NCBI GenBank assembly: GCA_023434205.1
Contig: JAEYTB010000065.1
Span: 1-27,730, forward strand
Reading direction: 5' to 3'
Origin: Planctomycetota bacterium
Lineage (GTDB): Bacteria; Planctomycetota; Phycisphaerae; Phycisphaerales; UBA1924
DNA: 27,730 nucleotides
This document shows, piece after piece, positions 17,301 through 25,891 of this stretch (positions within the stretch are counted from its first letter, which is position 1; the number at the start of each line of letters is the position of its first letter). The notes below the pieces were generated by a model. The model searched no databases. It had not been told where the DNA came from and was given only the letters and a program-made list of their open reading frames with translations. The translations under genes were made by a program, and so were the position numbers.

Positions 17301-18352
17301 CGGAAGCCCACCTTCGCCATGATCGGGCGGTGGTCGGACCCGATCGAGGGGCCCACTTCGGCTGCATCGCAGGTGAGCCCTCGCGAGAGGAGGACATGGT
17401 CGATCCGCACGCCCGGGAGGTGGCGGAGCCAGGTCTTGTCGACCCAGGTTGAGCCCCGGCCACGGCCCGCCAGCGTGTGCGTGTTGCGGTAACCCTGCTC
17501 TTCCAGCCGGATCATCGCGGTGGTGTTCGGCGTTGTGTTGAAGTCGCCGGCCAGGATCACGGGCCGGGCCTCCGAGGTCGTGAACTCCTCGAGCCACTCG
17601 AAGTACCGGAGCTGGTCCTGCAGCAGCGCGGGGTTGGACGGCGGCATGTCGTGGACGTTCTGGAGCACCACTTCTTGGCCGTCGAAGGTGACGACGCAGC
17701 GGATCTGCGGCTCCGAGGGGCTGGCCCGCTGCCGGTTCTCGGCCCGGGCCGACTTGGCGGGCGTGGGGAAGAGCTGAGTTTCCCGCGGCTCGAGCTTGGA
17801 GTACACGGCCTGCCCGAACGCGTCCTCGCGGGGGCCGGTGACGATGTGCGGGTACTTTGCTCCCAGCCGCGCGGAGAGCACCCCGTGCGCCTCGGGCGTG
17901 TATTCCTGGAAGAACACGACGTCGGGGTCCAGGCCCAGAACGTACTCCGCCGCGGCGTGCTCGCTGCCGGAGCCCACCAGCAGGTTGCACGACACCACCG
18001 TCAGCGTCGGCCCGGGGATCGGGGCGGGCCGCGGCTTGATGAACGCCCACGCGGCGGGGCCCAGGGTGGCGACCAGCACCGGCACGCACGCGAGCGCGGG
18101 CTTCCAGAGCTTGAACGCCGCGGCGTAGATGGAGACGGCCAGCACCGCGAGCCCGGCGTGGAAGGTGAATGTGCGGACCATGAACGCCGCCCACACCCAC
18201 CGGGCTTCCCAGGGCGATTCCGTGACGCGGATGGGCGTCAGCCAACCCGCGAGCAGCGCGAGCGCCGCACCGCTGACCAGCAGCCAGGCGATGGCAGCCC
18301 GCCAACGCGTCCGGGTTCGGTATCCGGCTGATTGCAGCTTGCCTGTGCGCAC
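17297..18352 (-). CDS. Membrane-anchored endonuclease/exonuclease/phosphatase-fold protein
   Basis: About 351 residues: three membrane segments (about 20-38, 50-80, 85-104) followed by an extracytoplasmic endonuclease/exonuclease/phosphatase domain. The active-site motifs are all present: SCNLL (N123), VVFFQEYTP (E150), NVHDMPP (H234), LAGDFNTTP (D270, N272), IDHVLLS (D318, H319) and GSDHRP (D340, H341). The layout matches VanJ/YafD-like proteins; in that group some members are lipid or prenyl-phosphate phosphatases, so a nucleic-acid substrate should not be assumed. The start is uncertain: the frame is open to an ATG at 18577, but that would overlap the astA start and add 75 residues of unlikely composition. 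GTG 18352 is the last start before the first membrane helix; GTG 18421 is also possible. Confidence 0.82.
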   Translation of the reverse strand: MRTGKLQSAGYRTRTRWRAAIAWLLVSGAALALLAGWLTPIRVTESPWEARWVWAAFMVRTFTFHAGLAVLAVSIYAAAFKLWKPALACVPVLVATLGPAAWAFIKPRPAPIPGPTLTVVSCNLLVGSGSEHAAAEYVLGLDPDVVFFQEYTPEAHGVLSARLGAKYPHIVTGPREDAFGQAVYSKLEPRETQLFPTPAKSARAENRQRASPSEPQIRCVVTFDGQEVVLQNVHDMPPSNPALLQDQLRYFEWLEEFTTSEARPVILAGDFNTTPNTTAMIRLEEQGYRNTHTLAGRGRGSTWVDKTWLRHLPGVRIDHVLLSRGLTCDAAEVGPSIGSDHRPIMAKVGFR

Positions 18353-18489
18353 CGTGCCCTGGTACGCGGGCCGTGGCCCCTTGTTCAGTGGCCGGCTCGG
18401 GCTCGCCCATGCCGTCCGCACCCGGGGCAGCGTCCAATAACCTGGGGCCCCGGGAGGGAGCGTGCCGGGGAACCGGCCCGCCCGTGGCG

Positions 18490-18495
18490 TACGAT
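18490..18495 (+). promoter_or_regulatory. -10-like TACGAT box upstream of astA
   Basis: TACGAT about 72 bases before the astA GTG, in the 214-base gap between the divergent genes. It would give a leader of about 65 bases. Weak call, as no -35 is evident; otherwise the gap holds only GC-rich sequence with no further signal seen. Confidence 0.25.
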
Positions 18496-18566
18496 TGGCC
18501 TCCCATCGGCTGCCGGGCCAAGGCCCGCCCCGATTCGGGCGATACAACCAGTCCCCGGAGCGACCC

Positions 18567-19775
18567 GTGTTCGTCATCCGTCAGTCAAAGCCAGAGGACG
18601 CCCCGACGCTCCAGAAGCTGGCGCGGATGGTCTACTTCATCAACCTCCCGCCGGATGAGCGGCTGATCCTGGAGAAGATCCAGCACAGCCAGCGCTGCTT
18701 CCGCAAGCTCGCCGACGGCACCGATGCAAGGCGACCCGAGCCCGGCCGTCGCTCCAAGCGGTACGGGTCGGGCCTTTCGCACATGCAGGAAGAGTCCGAC
18801 CTGTTCATGTTCACGATCGTGGACACCGACGGGGGTGCGGGCGGCATCCTGGGGACCAGCCAGGTCCGCGCCAAGATGGGCGGTCCTGGGAATCCCAACT
18901 GGGCGTTCAAGATCACCGAGAAGACGTTCCGCAGCGAGCAGCTTGGGGTGGGAACCACCCACCGGGTCGGGCAGCTTTACGGCGATGAGTCGAGCCCGAC
19001 GGAAATCGGGGGGCTGATCCTCACGCCCAGCCACCGCGGCCACCGCGCCCGCCCCGGCCGCTTCCTTTCGTTTGTTCGGTTCCACTTCATGGGCCTGTAC
19101 CGGACCACGTTCTCCGATCGGATCATCGCGGAGATGGCGCCGCCGGTAACGCCCGAGGGCGAGAACCTGTTCTGGGATGCCTTCGGGCGCAAGTTCATCC
19201 CTGTCAAGTACGCGGAGGCCGACCGCTTCTGCCAGCACAACCGCGCGTTCATCTCGGAGCTGCTCCCCAAAGAGGAGATTTATCTCTCGCTCCTGCCGCT
19301 GGAGGTGCAGAACCAGATCGGCGCCGTCTCTCGCGAGACGGTCCCGGCGCGCCGCCTGCTCGAGAGCCTGGGATTCCGGTACAAGGGGTTTGTCGACCCC
19401 TTCGACACCGGCCCGCACCTGGAGGCGGACACCGACAAGGTGGGGCTGGTGCATGGGACGCGCCGGGTGGCCCTTGGCAAGCCGACCACGCCCGAGCGGT
19501 GCAGCACGCCCGTCTTGCTCAGCGCGATGACGGGCGAGGGCGAGTTCCGGGCGGTGGAGACGCTGGTCGAGGACGCCGGCGGCGAGGTCCGCATCCCGCG
19601 CGCGGTGATGGAGGCGCTGCTGGTTTCGCCGGGTGCACCGGTGGGGCTCACGCCGATGAGCGGCTGGGCGCGGGAGGAAGGCCCCGCCACGGGCGAGAAG
19701 ATCACCGACGAGCCCTCGGCGAGCCAGGCCCGCAAGGGGCGGGCCAAGCCGCGGACCAAGCGTGTGAGGTCCTGA
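18567..19775 (+). CDS. astA: Arginine N-succinyltransferase
   Basis: First step of the ammonia-producing arginine succinyltransferase pathway: arginine plus succinyl-CoA to N2-succinylarginine. The product is 402 residues, longer than E. coli AstA (about 344). Family motifs in order: FVIRQSKPEDAPTLQKLA at the N-terminus, GGILGTSQV with NWAFKI, IGGLILTPSHRG, RFLSFVRFHFMG, DRIIAEM, LFWDAFGRKFIPVKYAEADR, FISELLPKEEIYLSLLP and a GNAT-like end LLESLGFRYKGFVDPFDTGP. The extra length is an insertion at about 50-78 (basic, RRPEPGRRSKRYG) and a C-terminal tail of about 110 residues ending in a Lys/Arg-rich stretch. GTG 18567 is chosen because GGAG lies six bases before it and the conserved sequence begins at once. 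astD starts at the very next base after its stop. Confidence 0.87.
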   Translation: MFVIRQSKPEDAPTLQKLARMVYFINLPPDERLILEKIQHSQRCFRKLADGTDARRPEPGRRSKRYGSGLSHMQEESDLFMFTIVDTDGGAGGILGTSQVRAKMGGPGNPNWAFKITEKTFRSEQLGVGTTHRVGQLYGDESSPTEIGGLILTPSHRGHRARPGRFLSFVRFHFMGLYRTTFSDRIIAEMAPPVTPEGENLFWDAFGRKFIPVKYAEADRFCQHNRAFISELLPKEEIYLSLLPLEVQNQIGAVSRETVPARRLLESLGFRYKGFVDPFDTGPHLEADTDKVGLVHGTRRVALGKPTTPERCSTPVLLSAMTGEGEFRAVETLVEDAGGEVRIPRAVMEALLVSPGAPVGLTPMSGWAREEGPATGEKITDEPSASQARKGRAKPRTKRVRS

Positions 19776-21329
19776 GTGCTCCGGCCGCCCCTTACGCACG
19801 AGCCCGCGGACCTCTTCGATGGCCGATGGGTCAGCATCGCCGGCGCGTCGGTCGTTTCTGAGAACCCGGCCCACCCGAGCGAGACGGTCTGGAGCGGTTC
19901 CCCGCGGGGGGGGCATGTGGACGCCGCGGTCGCGGCGGCACGCGGTGCTGCGGAGCCCTGGTCGCGGTGGCCTGCGGATAGGCGCGCGGCGGTGCTGCGG
20001 AGGTTCCAGGGGGTCGCGACACGCCGCGCCGAGGAAATGGCGGCGCTCATCCGCGATGAGGTCGGCAAGCCGCTGTGGGACGCTCGCGCCGAGGCGTCGC
20101 TGCTTGCTTCCAAGGTGGACATCACGCTTGACGCCGGCCCGGAGGGTTCGCTGCGCCGCATCGCGGGGTATGAGGTCGGCATGGGCCCCGCGATGCCCAC
20201 GCGGCGCGGGGCCGCGTGGTTCCGGCCCCACGGGGTCATGGCCGTGCTCGGGCCCTTCAACTTCCCAGCCCACCTGCCCAACGGGCACATCGTGCCCGCG
20301 CTCGCCGCGGGGAACACGGTGGTGTTCAAGCCCAGCGACAAGGCGCCGGCGGTGGGGCAGCTGCTGGCGGAGTTTTTCGCCGAGGCTCTCGAGGACGAGC
20401 GGGCGCCCGCGGGTGTATTCAACCTTGTGCAGGGCCATGGGCCCATCGCCGCGGCGCTCGCGTCCCACGAGGGCATTGACGGGGTCCTGTTCACCGGCTC
20501 CTGGCCTGTCGGCCGGCGGATCATGGAGGCCAACCTCGACCACCCCGGCCGCATCCTGGCGCTCGAGATGGGCGGCAACAACCCCGCGGTGGTCATGCCC
20601 GACGCCGACTTGAAGCAGGCGGTGATCGAGTGCGTGCGCTGTGCGTTTATTACGGCTGGCCAGCGCTGCACCTGCACGCGCCGGCTGATCGTCCATGAGG
20701 CGGTCGCGGACAAGGTGATCGGCGCGGTGTGCAGGGCCGCGAGTCAGCTCATCATCGGCGACCCCCGCGCGGAGCACCCGGTGTTCATGGGGCCGGTGAT
20801 TTCCGACGCCGCGCGACGCGAGATTCTCGAAGCGCAGCGTGCGATGCAGAGGGGTGGGGGGAAGGCGTTGGTGCTCGCGACCGCCCTGGATCCCGAGGGC
20901 TGGTTCGTGTCACCCGGGGTGATGCAGGTTGAGCGCTTTACGCGGGATGCGAGTCTCTCCGGCGGGGCGGGGGCCGATGTGGAGGTCTTCGGCCCGCTGC
21001 TGCGGGTCAGCACCGTCGCGAGCCTGGACGAGGCCATCGAGCAGTGCAACGCCACGCAGTACGGCCTCGCGGCCAGCCTCTTCTCCCGCGACCCCGCGGC
21101 GGTCGCCGAGTTCCAGCACCGTGTCCGCGCCGGCTGCATCAATATCAACACCGGCACCGCCGGCGCCAGCAGCAAGCTGCCGTTCGGGGGGCTTGGCCGC
21201 TCGGGCAACCACCGGCCGGCGGGGGCGTTCAGCGTGGATTACTGCGCGTACCCGGTGGCGGGGATGACCGAGTCTGCGGATGCGTCGCAGGTGAGCCCGG
21301 GGATGCGGTTTGAGGACGCGTGGTTGTGA
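19776..21329 (+). CDS. astD: Succinylglutamate-semialdehyde dehydrogenase
   Basis: Fourth step of the arginine succinyltransferase pathway: NAD-dependent oxidation of N-succinylglutamate 5-semialdehyde to N-succinylglutamate. The product is 517 residues of the aldehyde dehydrogenase superfamily. The catalytic general base is E264 in LALEMGGNNPAVV and the nucleophile C298 in TAGQRCTCTRRL; N162 lies in GPFNFPAHLPNG. LEMGGNNP and GQRCTCTRRL are the AstD-specific variants. LFTGSWPVGRRI (NAD fold) and SSKLPFGGLGRSGNHRPAG (C-terminus) also fit. The GTG start follows the astA stop with no gap, so translation is probably coupled. astB, astC and astE are not in the window. Confidence 0.92.
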   Translation: MLRPPLTHEPADLFDGRWVSIAGASVVSENPAHPSETVWSGSPRGGHVDAAVAAARGAAEPWSRWPADRRAAVLRRFQGVATRRAEEMAALIRDEVGKPLWDARAEASLLASKVDITLDAGPEGSLRRIAGYEVGMGPAMPTRRGAAWFRPHGVMAVLGPFNFPAHLPNGHIVPALAAGNTVVFKPSDKAPAVGQLLAEFFAEALEDERAPAGVFNLVQGHGPIAAALASHEGIDGVLFTGSWPVGRRIMEANLDHPGRILALEMGGNNPAVVMPDADLKQAVIECVRCAFITAGQRCTCTRRLIVHEAVADKVIGAVCRAASQLIIGDPRAEHPVFMGPVISDAARREILEAQRAMQRGGGKALVLATALDPEGWFVSPGVMQVERFTRDASLSGGAGADVEVFGPLLRVSTVASLDEAIEQCNATQYGLAASLFSRDPAAVAEFQHRVRAGCININTGTAGASSKLPFGGLGRSGNHRPAGAFSVDYCAYPVAGMTESADASQVSPGMRFEDAWL

Positions 21330-21348
21330 GCCGGTCCGGCGCGGCACC

Positions 21349-22170
21349 TCATCGGGGCGAGGTCATTGGCCCTGTGTCGGGCCAATGGCCGCACTCCGGG
21401 CACCGGGCGCCGGGGCTGCCGCGGAGGTCGTAGCCGCAGCGAGCGCAGACTCCACCACCCAGCCGGTTCGCGAGCTGCGCGTACGCCGCGCCGGTGACGG
21501 TCATGAGGAGTGGTATGCCGAAGAAGAACAGCGGGAGTACGAGCAGGAGTGCGGACGCGATCGCAAGGAGGCCCAGCACGATGTAGAGGCCTACCAGCGA
21601 GAACCAGTGCCTTTGGGTGATCCGCCAGCTCATCCGGAGCGCCTCGGACACCCCCTGGCAGTTTGCGCCCGGGTCCACGGCGATGACAGTCGCGAAGCCG
21701 ATCCGGGTGTGAAGGAAGATCGCCGCGGGCAAGAAGCAGATCGCGCCGATGAAGAGGAGCACGGCGCCCAGGTCGTCCGAGCCTGCCATGATCGCCAGCA
21801 GGCCGGGGAGCAGCACCAGCCCCAGTCCGGCGATGCATGCGAGCACAACAAGGTTGATGAGGAAGACCATCCAGTAGCGGCTGAAGCCGTGGAACAGGGT
21901 CTCGTAGGGCGGGGAGTGACCGCGCGCCAGCATCGCCGTCAACAAGATCATGCCGGCGTTGAGCATCGGCGACAAAAAGAATGTCTCGGCGATCGCGATC
22001 GGGTCAAACCCGAGGGCATCTTCAAGGATCATCCCCGCCACGGCGGAGGCGATGCCGATGCCAACCAGCGTCATGGCGGCGCCGAGCACCAGGCCGTACG
22101 AGGCTTTGAAGGACTGCCAGCCGCGGGCGAACGCGTTCTCGAAGGAGTACTCGGGCAGCGGTTCCTGCAT
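21349..22170 (-). CDS. Multi-pass membrane protein with C-terminal zinc ribbon
   Basis: A 273-residue protein of unknown function. It has about five or six hydrophobic segments (about 26-48, 64-81, 101-128, 136-153, 187-230) and a cytoplasm-like N-terminus. Residues 242-260 hold a four-cysteine ribbon, C242/C245 and C257/C260, in VCARCGYDLRGSPGARCPEC. The wording CGYDLRG followed by CPECG is very frequent at the ends of planctomycete membrane proteins, and I take it as a lineage marker. The membrane part resembles DUF975 or glycerophosphodiesterase-associated membrane domains only loosely. A strong ribosome site (GGGGAGGG) lies just before the ATG at 22170, with a TATGCT box behind it. It stands alone between astD and the ureohydrolase. 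Confidence 0.8.
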   Translation of the reverse strand: MQEPLPEYSFENAFARGWQSFKASYGLVLGAAMTLVGIGIASAVAGMILEDALGFDPIAIAETFFLSPMLNAGMILLTAMLARGHSPPYETLFHGFSRYWMVFLINLVVLACIAGLGLVLLPGLLAIMAGSDDLGAVLLFIGAICFLPAAIFLHTRIGFATVIAVDPGANCQGVSEALRMSWRITQRHWFSLVGLYIVLGLLAIASALLLVLPLFFFGIPLLMTVTGAAYAQLANRLGGGVCARCGYDLRGSPGARCPECGHWPDTGPMTSPR

Positions 22171-22193
22171 GGGTCCCTCCCCTTGGCCCGATC

Positions 22194-22199
22194 AGCATA
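22194..22199 (-). promoter_or_regulatory. -10-like TATGCT box of the zinc-ribbon protein
   Basis: TATGCT on the minus strand with a predicted leader of about 16 bases containing GGGGAGGG (about 22174-22184). A conventional leadered arrangement, in contrast to the divergent neighbour. Confidence 0.4.
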
Positions 22200-22236
22200 C
22201 CGCCTGGCGAGGCAGCAGGGTGAACGGTCCGGTCGC

Positions 22237-22242
22237 TAGACT
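22237..22242 (+). promoter_or_regulatory. TANNNT box (TAGACT), likely leaderless promoter
   Basis: TAGACT ends six bases before the ATG at 22249, so the predicted transcript begins at the start codon. There is no Shine-Dalgarno between them. Confidence 0.5.
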
Positions 22243-22248
22243 GCCGCC

Positions 22249-23223
22249 ATGCCCCGCACCGTTCTGCCCGACCCCCGCGTCTCCCCCCGCTTCGCAGGTG
22301 TTTCCACGTTCTGCCGTTACCCGCTCCTCGAGCTCGTCCCGCCGCAGTCGCGTCCGCTGGACTGGGCCGTTTACGGCGCCCCCTTCGACTCCGGCGTCAC
22401 CTACCGCCCCGGCGCCCGCTTCGGTCCCCGCGCCATCCGCGATGCCTCGCAGTACATCAAGCGGTTTCACATCGAGCATGGGGTGGATGTCTGCGACACG
22501 CTCAGCCTGTGCGATGCGGGCGATGCGCCCGTCAAGCCCTACGGCCTGAAAGAGACCCTCGACGGCATCACCGCGTGGGCGGCCAAGCTTGCGGACCCGG
22601 CGACGAAGCTGCTCGCCGTGGGCGGCGACCACTCCATCGCCTACGCCAACATCAAGGCCACCTGGCTCCGCCGCGGCAGCCCCAAGGGCGGCCTCGCGCT
22701 CCTGCACTTCGACAGCCACCTCGACACGGTGGACGCGGTGTGGGGCGAGAAGTGGGGGCACGCGTCGGTGTTCCGGCGCGCGATCGAGGACGGCCTTGTC
22801 GACCCCTCGCGGATGCTCTCGGTGGGCATCAAGGGCCCGCTCAACTCCGCCGCGGACCTTGACTACGCCCGCCAGCACAAGATCACCGTCATGTCCGCCG
22901 AGCAGTGGCACCGCTCGATCCGCGAGGGGACGCGCGAGGTCGAGAGCTTTGTCAAAGGCCTCAATGGCGCCGAGACCTACGTCACCTTTGACATCGACGT
23001 CGTCGACCCCGCCTTTGCCCCCGGCACCGGCACGCCCTCCATCGGCGGCCTCACCTCCGCAGAGGTCCTCCGCCTCCTGCACTCACTGAAGGGCGCCAAC
23101 ATCGTGGGGGCGGATGTGGTCGAGGTCCTCCCCGACCGGGATGTGGCGGGGATAACGGCCCTCTTAGCCGCGCAGGTCATCTTTGAGGTGCTGGCGCTGG
23201 ATGCCGTCCAGAAAGGCATCTAA
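22249..23223 (+). CDS. speB: Agmatinase/ureohydrolase family protein
   Basis: A binuclear manganese ureohydrolase, 324 residues, that releases urea from a guanidino compound. Metal ligands are H128 in GGDHSIAY, D155/H157/D159 in LLHFDSHLDT and D248/D250 in FDIDVVDP. FDSGVTYRPGARFGPRAIR near 46-64 and DPAFAPGTGTPSIGGLT near 253-269 place it with agmatinases rather than arginases. Guanidinobutyrase and related guanidino hydrolases share these motifs, so agmatine is the likely but unproven substrate. Product putrescine would link arginine to polyamines, parallel to the AST genes upstream. The TAA stop lies inside the left inverted repeat of the following cassette, so the natural C-terminus may have been altered by insertion. 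Confidence 0.85.
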   Translation: MPRTVLPDPRVSPRFAGVSTFCRYPLLELVPPQSRPLDWAVYGAPFDSGVTYRPGARFGPRAIRDASQYIKRFHIEHGVDVCDTLSLCDAGDAPVKPYGLKETLDGITAWAAKLADPATKLLAVGGDHSIAYANIKATWLRRGSPKGGLALLHFDSHLDTVDAVWGEKWGHASVFRRAIEDGLVDPSRMLSVGIKGPLNSAADLDYARQHKITVMSAEQWHRSIREGTREVESFVKGLNGAETYVTFDIDVVDPAFAPGTGTPSIGGLTSAEVLRLLHSLKGANIVGADVVEVLPDRDVAGITALLAAQVIFEVLALDAVQKGI

Positions 23224-23250
23224 CCGCAGAGCACGCAGAGATCGCAGAGA
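23220..23250 (+). repeat. Left inverted repeat of the GxxExxY cassette
   Basis: Begins CTAACCGCAGAGCACGCAGA and pairs with 23718-23748 with mismatches only at repeat positions 23 and 27; the first 22 bases are identical. It contains the TAA stop of the ureohydrolase gene, and its inner end runs into the GGAGA ribosome site of the GxxExxY gene. Confidence 0.9.
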
Positions 23251-23260
23251 GGAGAACGGG

Positions 23261-23650
23261 TTGGAGCAGTATCCACATGCGGAGCTGACGCAGTCCATCA
23301 TCGGAGCGGCGATCGAAGTCCATCGTGCGCTCGGCCCGGGACTGCTCGAATCTGCCTACGAGGGATGCCTCGCGCACGAACTGGCACTCCGCGGCATCAG
23401 CGCCCAGCGTCAGGTGGAGGTCCCGGTCCTGTACAAGGGCATCCGCGTGGACACCGCCTTCCGCGCCGACTTCATCGTCGAAGGCAGGGTGGTCATCGAA
23501 GTGAAAGCCGTCGAGCGATTGACTCCCGTGTTCGACGCCCAGGTCCTCACCTACCTCAAGCTCACATCGCTCCCGGTCGGTTTGATCCTCAACTTCAACA
23601 CAAAGGTCCTCACCGACGGGATCAAACGCCTCGCGCTCACCAAAATCTGA
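23261..23650 (+). CDS. GxxExxY protein (PD-(D/E)XK-like)
   Basis: A 129-residue protein of the GxxExxY family, of unknown function. The naming motif is G27-x-x-E30-x-x-Y33 in GPGLLESAYE. RADFIVEGRVVIEVKAVE supplies D70, E80 and K82 in the spacing of a PD-(D/E)XK nuclease core, and AQVLTYLKLT (Q94, Y98) matches the QxxxY that often follows such a core; nuclease activity is inference. TSLPVGLILNFN and a closing GIKRL are typical of the family. TTG 23261 is taken as start because AGGAGA lies about seven bases before it; the frame is open upstream but that part is the repeat and the previous gene. By eye its base composition is somewhat less GC-rich than its neighbours. Confidence 0.85.
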   Translation: MEQYPHAELTQSIIGAAIEVHRALGPGLLESAYEGCLAHELALRGISAQRQVEVPVLYKGIRVDTAFRADFIVEGRVVIEVKAVERLTPVFDAQVLTYLKLTSLPVGLILNFNTKVLTDGIKRLALTKI

Positions 23651-23717
23651 CCTGGCCCGCTCCGCACTCTTCATGTCTTGTTCCCTGTCTCTTATCCGAT
23701 CCTGCTCTCTTGCGTTT

Positions 23718-23748
23718 CTCAGCGCTCTCTGCGTGCTCTGCGGTTAGA
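23718..23748 (-). repeat. Right inverted repeat of the GxxExxY cassette
   Basis: Reverse complement of the left repeat, ending in TGCGTGCTCTGCGGTTAG. The hairpin formed by the two repeats would loop out the whole gene. Confidence 0.9.
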
Positions 23749-23852
23749 GCTTCGCCTGCCACTTCGGCAGCCCGGCAGCCTCACCCGGCCAGCCCTGCCG
23801 TCTGAGGCAGCCGGACCGCCCTGAACACGCACGACTTACGCACGGCCCCGAC

Positions 23853-23868
23853 TGGCACAAACCTTGCA
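23853..23868 (+). promoter_or_regulatory. Sigma-54 (RpoN) -24/-12 promoter of dnaK
   Basis: TGGCACAAACCTTGCA matches the sigma-54 consensus TGGCAC-N5-TTGCW completely, with the invariant GG (23854-23855) and GC (23866-23867) exactly ten bases apart. Transcription would start near 23879, leaving a leader of about 24 bases that contains AGGAG before the dnaK ATG. No sigma-70 pair of similar quality and no CIRCE operator (GCACTC-N9-GAGTGC) is visible in the gap. Confidence 0.65.
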
Positions 23869-23902
23869 CTAGCTCCGTCAGCGAAGGCAGGAGAACCAAA
23901 CA

Positions 23903-25804
<1,902 letters not shown>

Positions 25805-25833
25805 CCCCTCCGCGTCAGAGGTGACGGAACACC

Positions 25834-25863
25834 ACGGCACGGGCCCTCCCGTGCCGTTTTCAT
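25834..25863 (+). terminator. Rho-independent terminator after dnaK
   Basis: A perfect 10-bp stem (ACGGCACGGG / CCCGTGCCGT) with a four-base loop CCCT, followed by TTTCATT. It lies 30 bases after the dnaK stop and shows dnaK is transcribed alone. Confidence 0.9.
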
Positions 25864-25866
25864 TGG

Positions 25867-25872
25867 TATGGT
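25867..25872 (+). promoter_or_regulatory. -10-like TATGGT box of the TMTC-like gene
   Basis: TATGGT just after the terminator, 19 bases before ATG 25892. The predicted short leader holds GGAG (25881-25884) seven bases before that ATG, which decides the start against ATG 25868, as the latter lies inside this box. Confidence 0.4.
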
Positions 25873-25891
25873 GTCGCACCGGAGCGACCCG

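Larger units (their letters stand above)
23220..23748 (+). mobile_element. GxxExxY cassette bounded by inverted repeats
   Basis: A 529-base unit with a 31-base inverted repeat at each end (29 of 31 matches) enclosing a single gene for a GxxExxY protein. The repeat has the CAGAG-rich form (CCGCAGAGCACGCAGAGA). No transposase is encoded and no clear target duplication was found. I infer a small mobile or formerly mobile element; the inverted ends and the position exactly at the end of the upstream gene are what the sequence shows. Confidence 0.65.

Noticed and set aside
16419..18521. Minus-strand open frame across btpA and the phosphatase-fold gene
   Set aside because: Out of frame with the real minus gene and antisense to btpA; Arg/Pro/Ala-rich shadow.
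18585..20777. Minus-strand open frame opposite astA-astD
   Set aside because: Antisense to two genes with intact catalytic motifs; no recognisable domain.
23684..23694. CTGTCTCTTAT, matching the start of the Tn5 mosaic end
   Set aside because: The match stops after 11 bases and is single; likely chance within the CT-rich right part of the cassette.
23749..23902. CIRCE operator or sigma-70 promoter for dnaK
   Set aside because: No inverted GCACTC/GAGTGC pair with a nine-base spacer. TTGCAC at 23864 has no acceptable -10 about 17 bases on.
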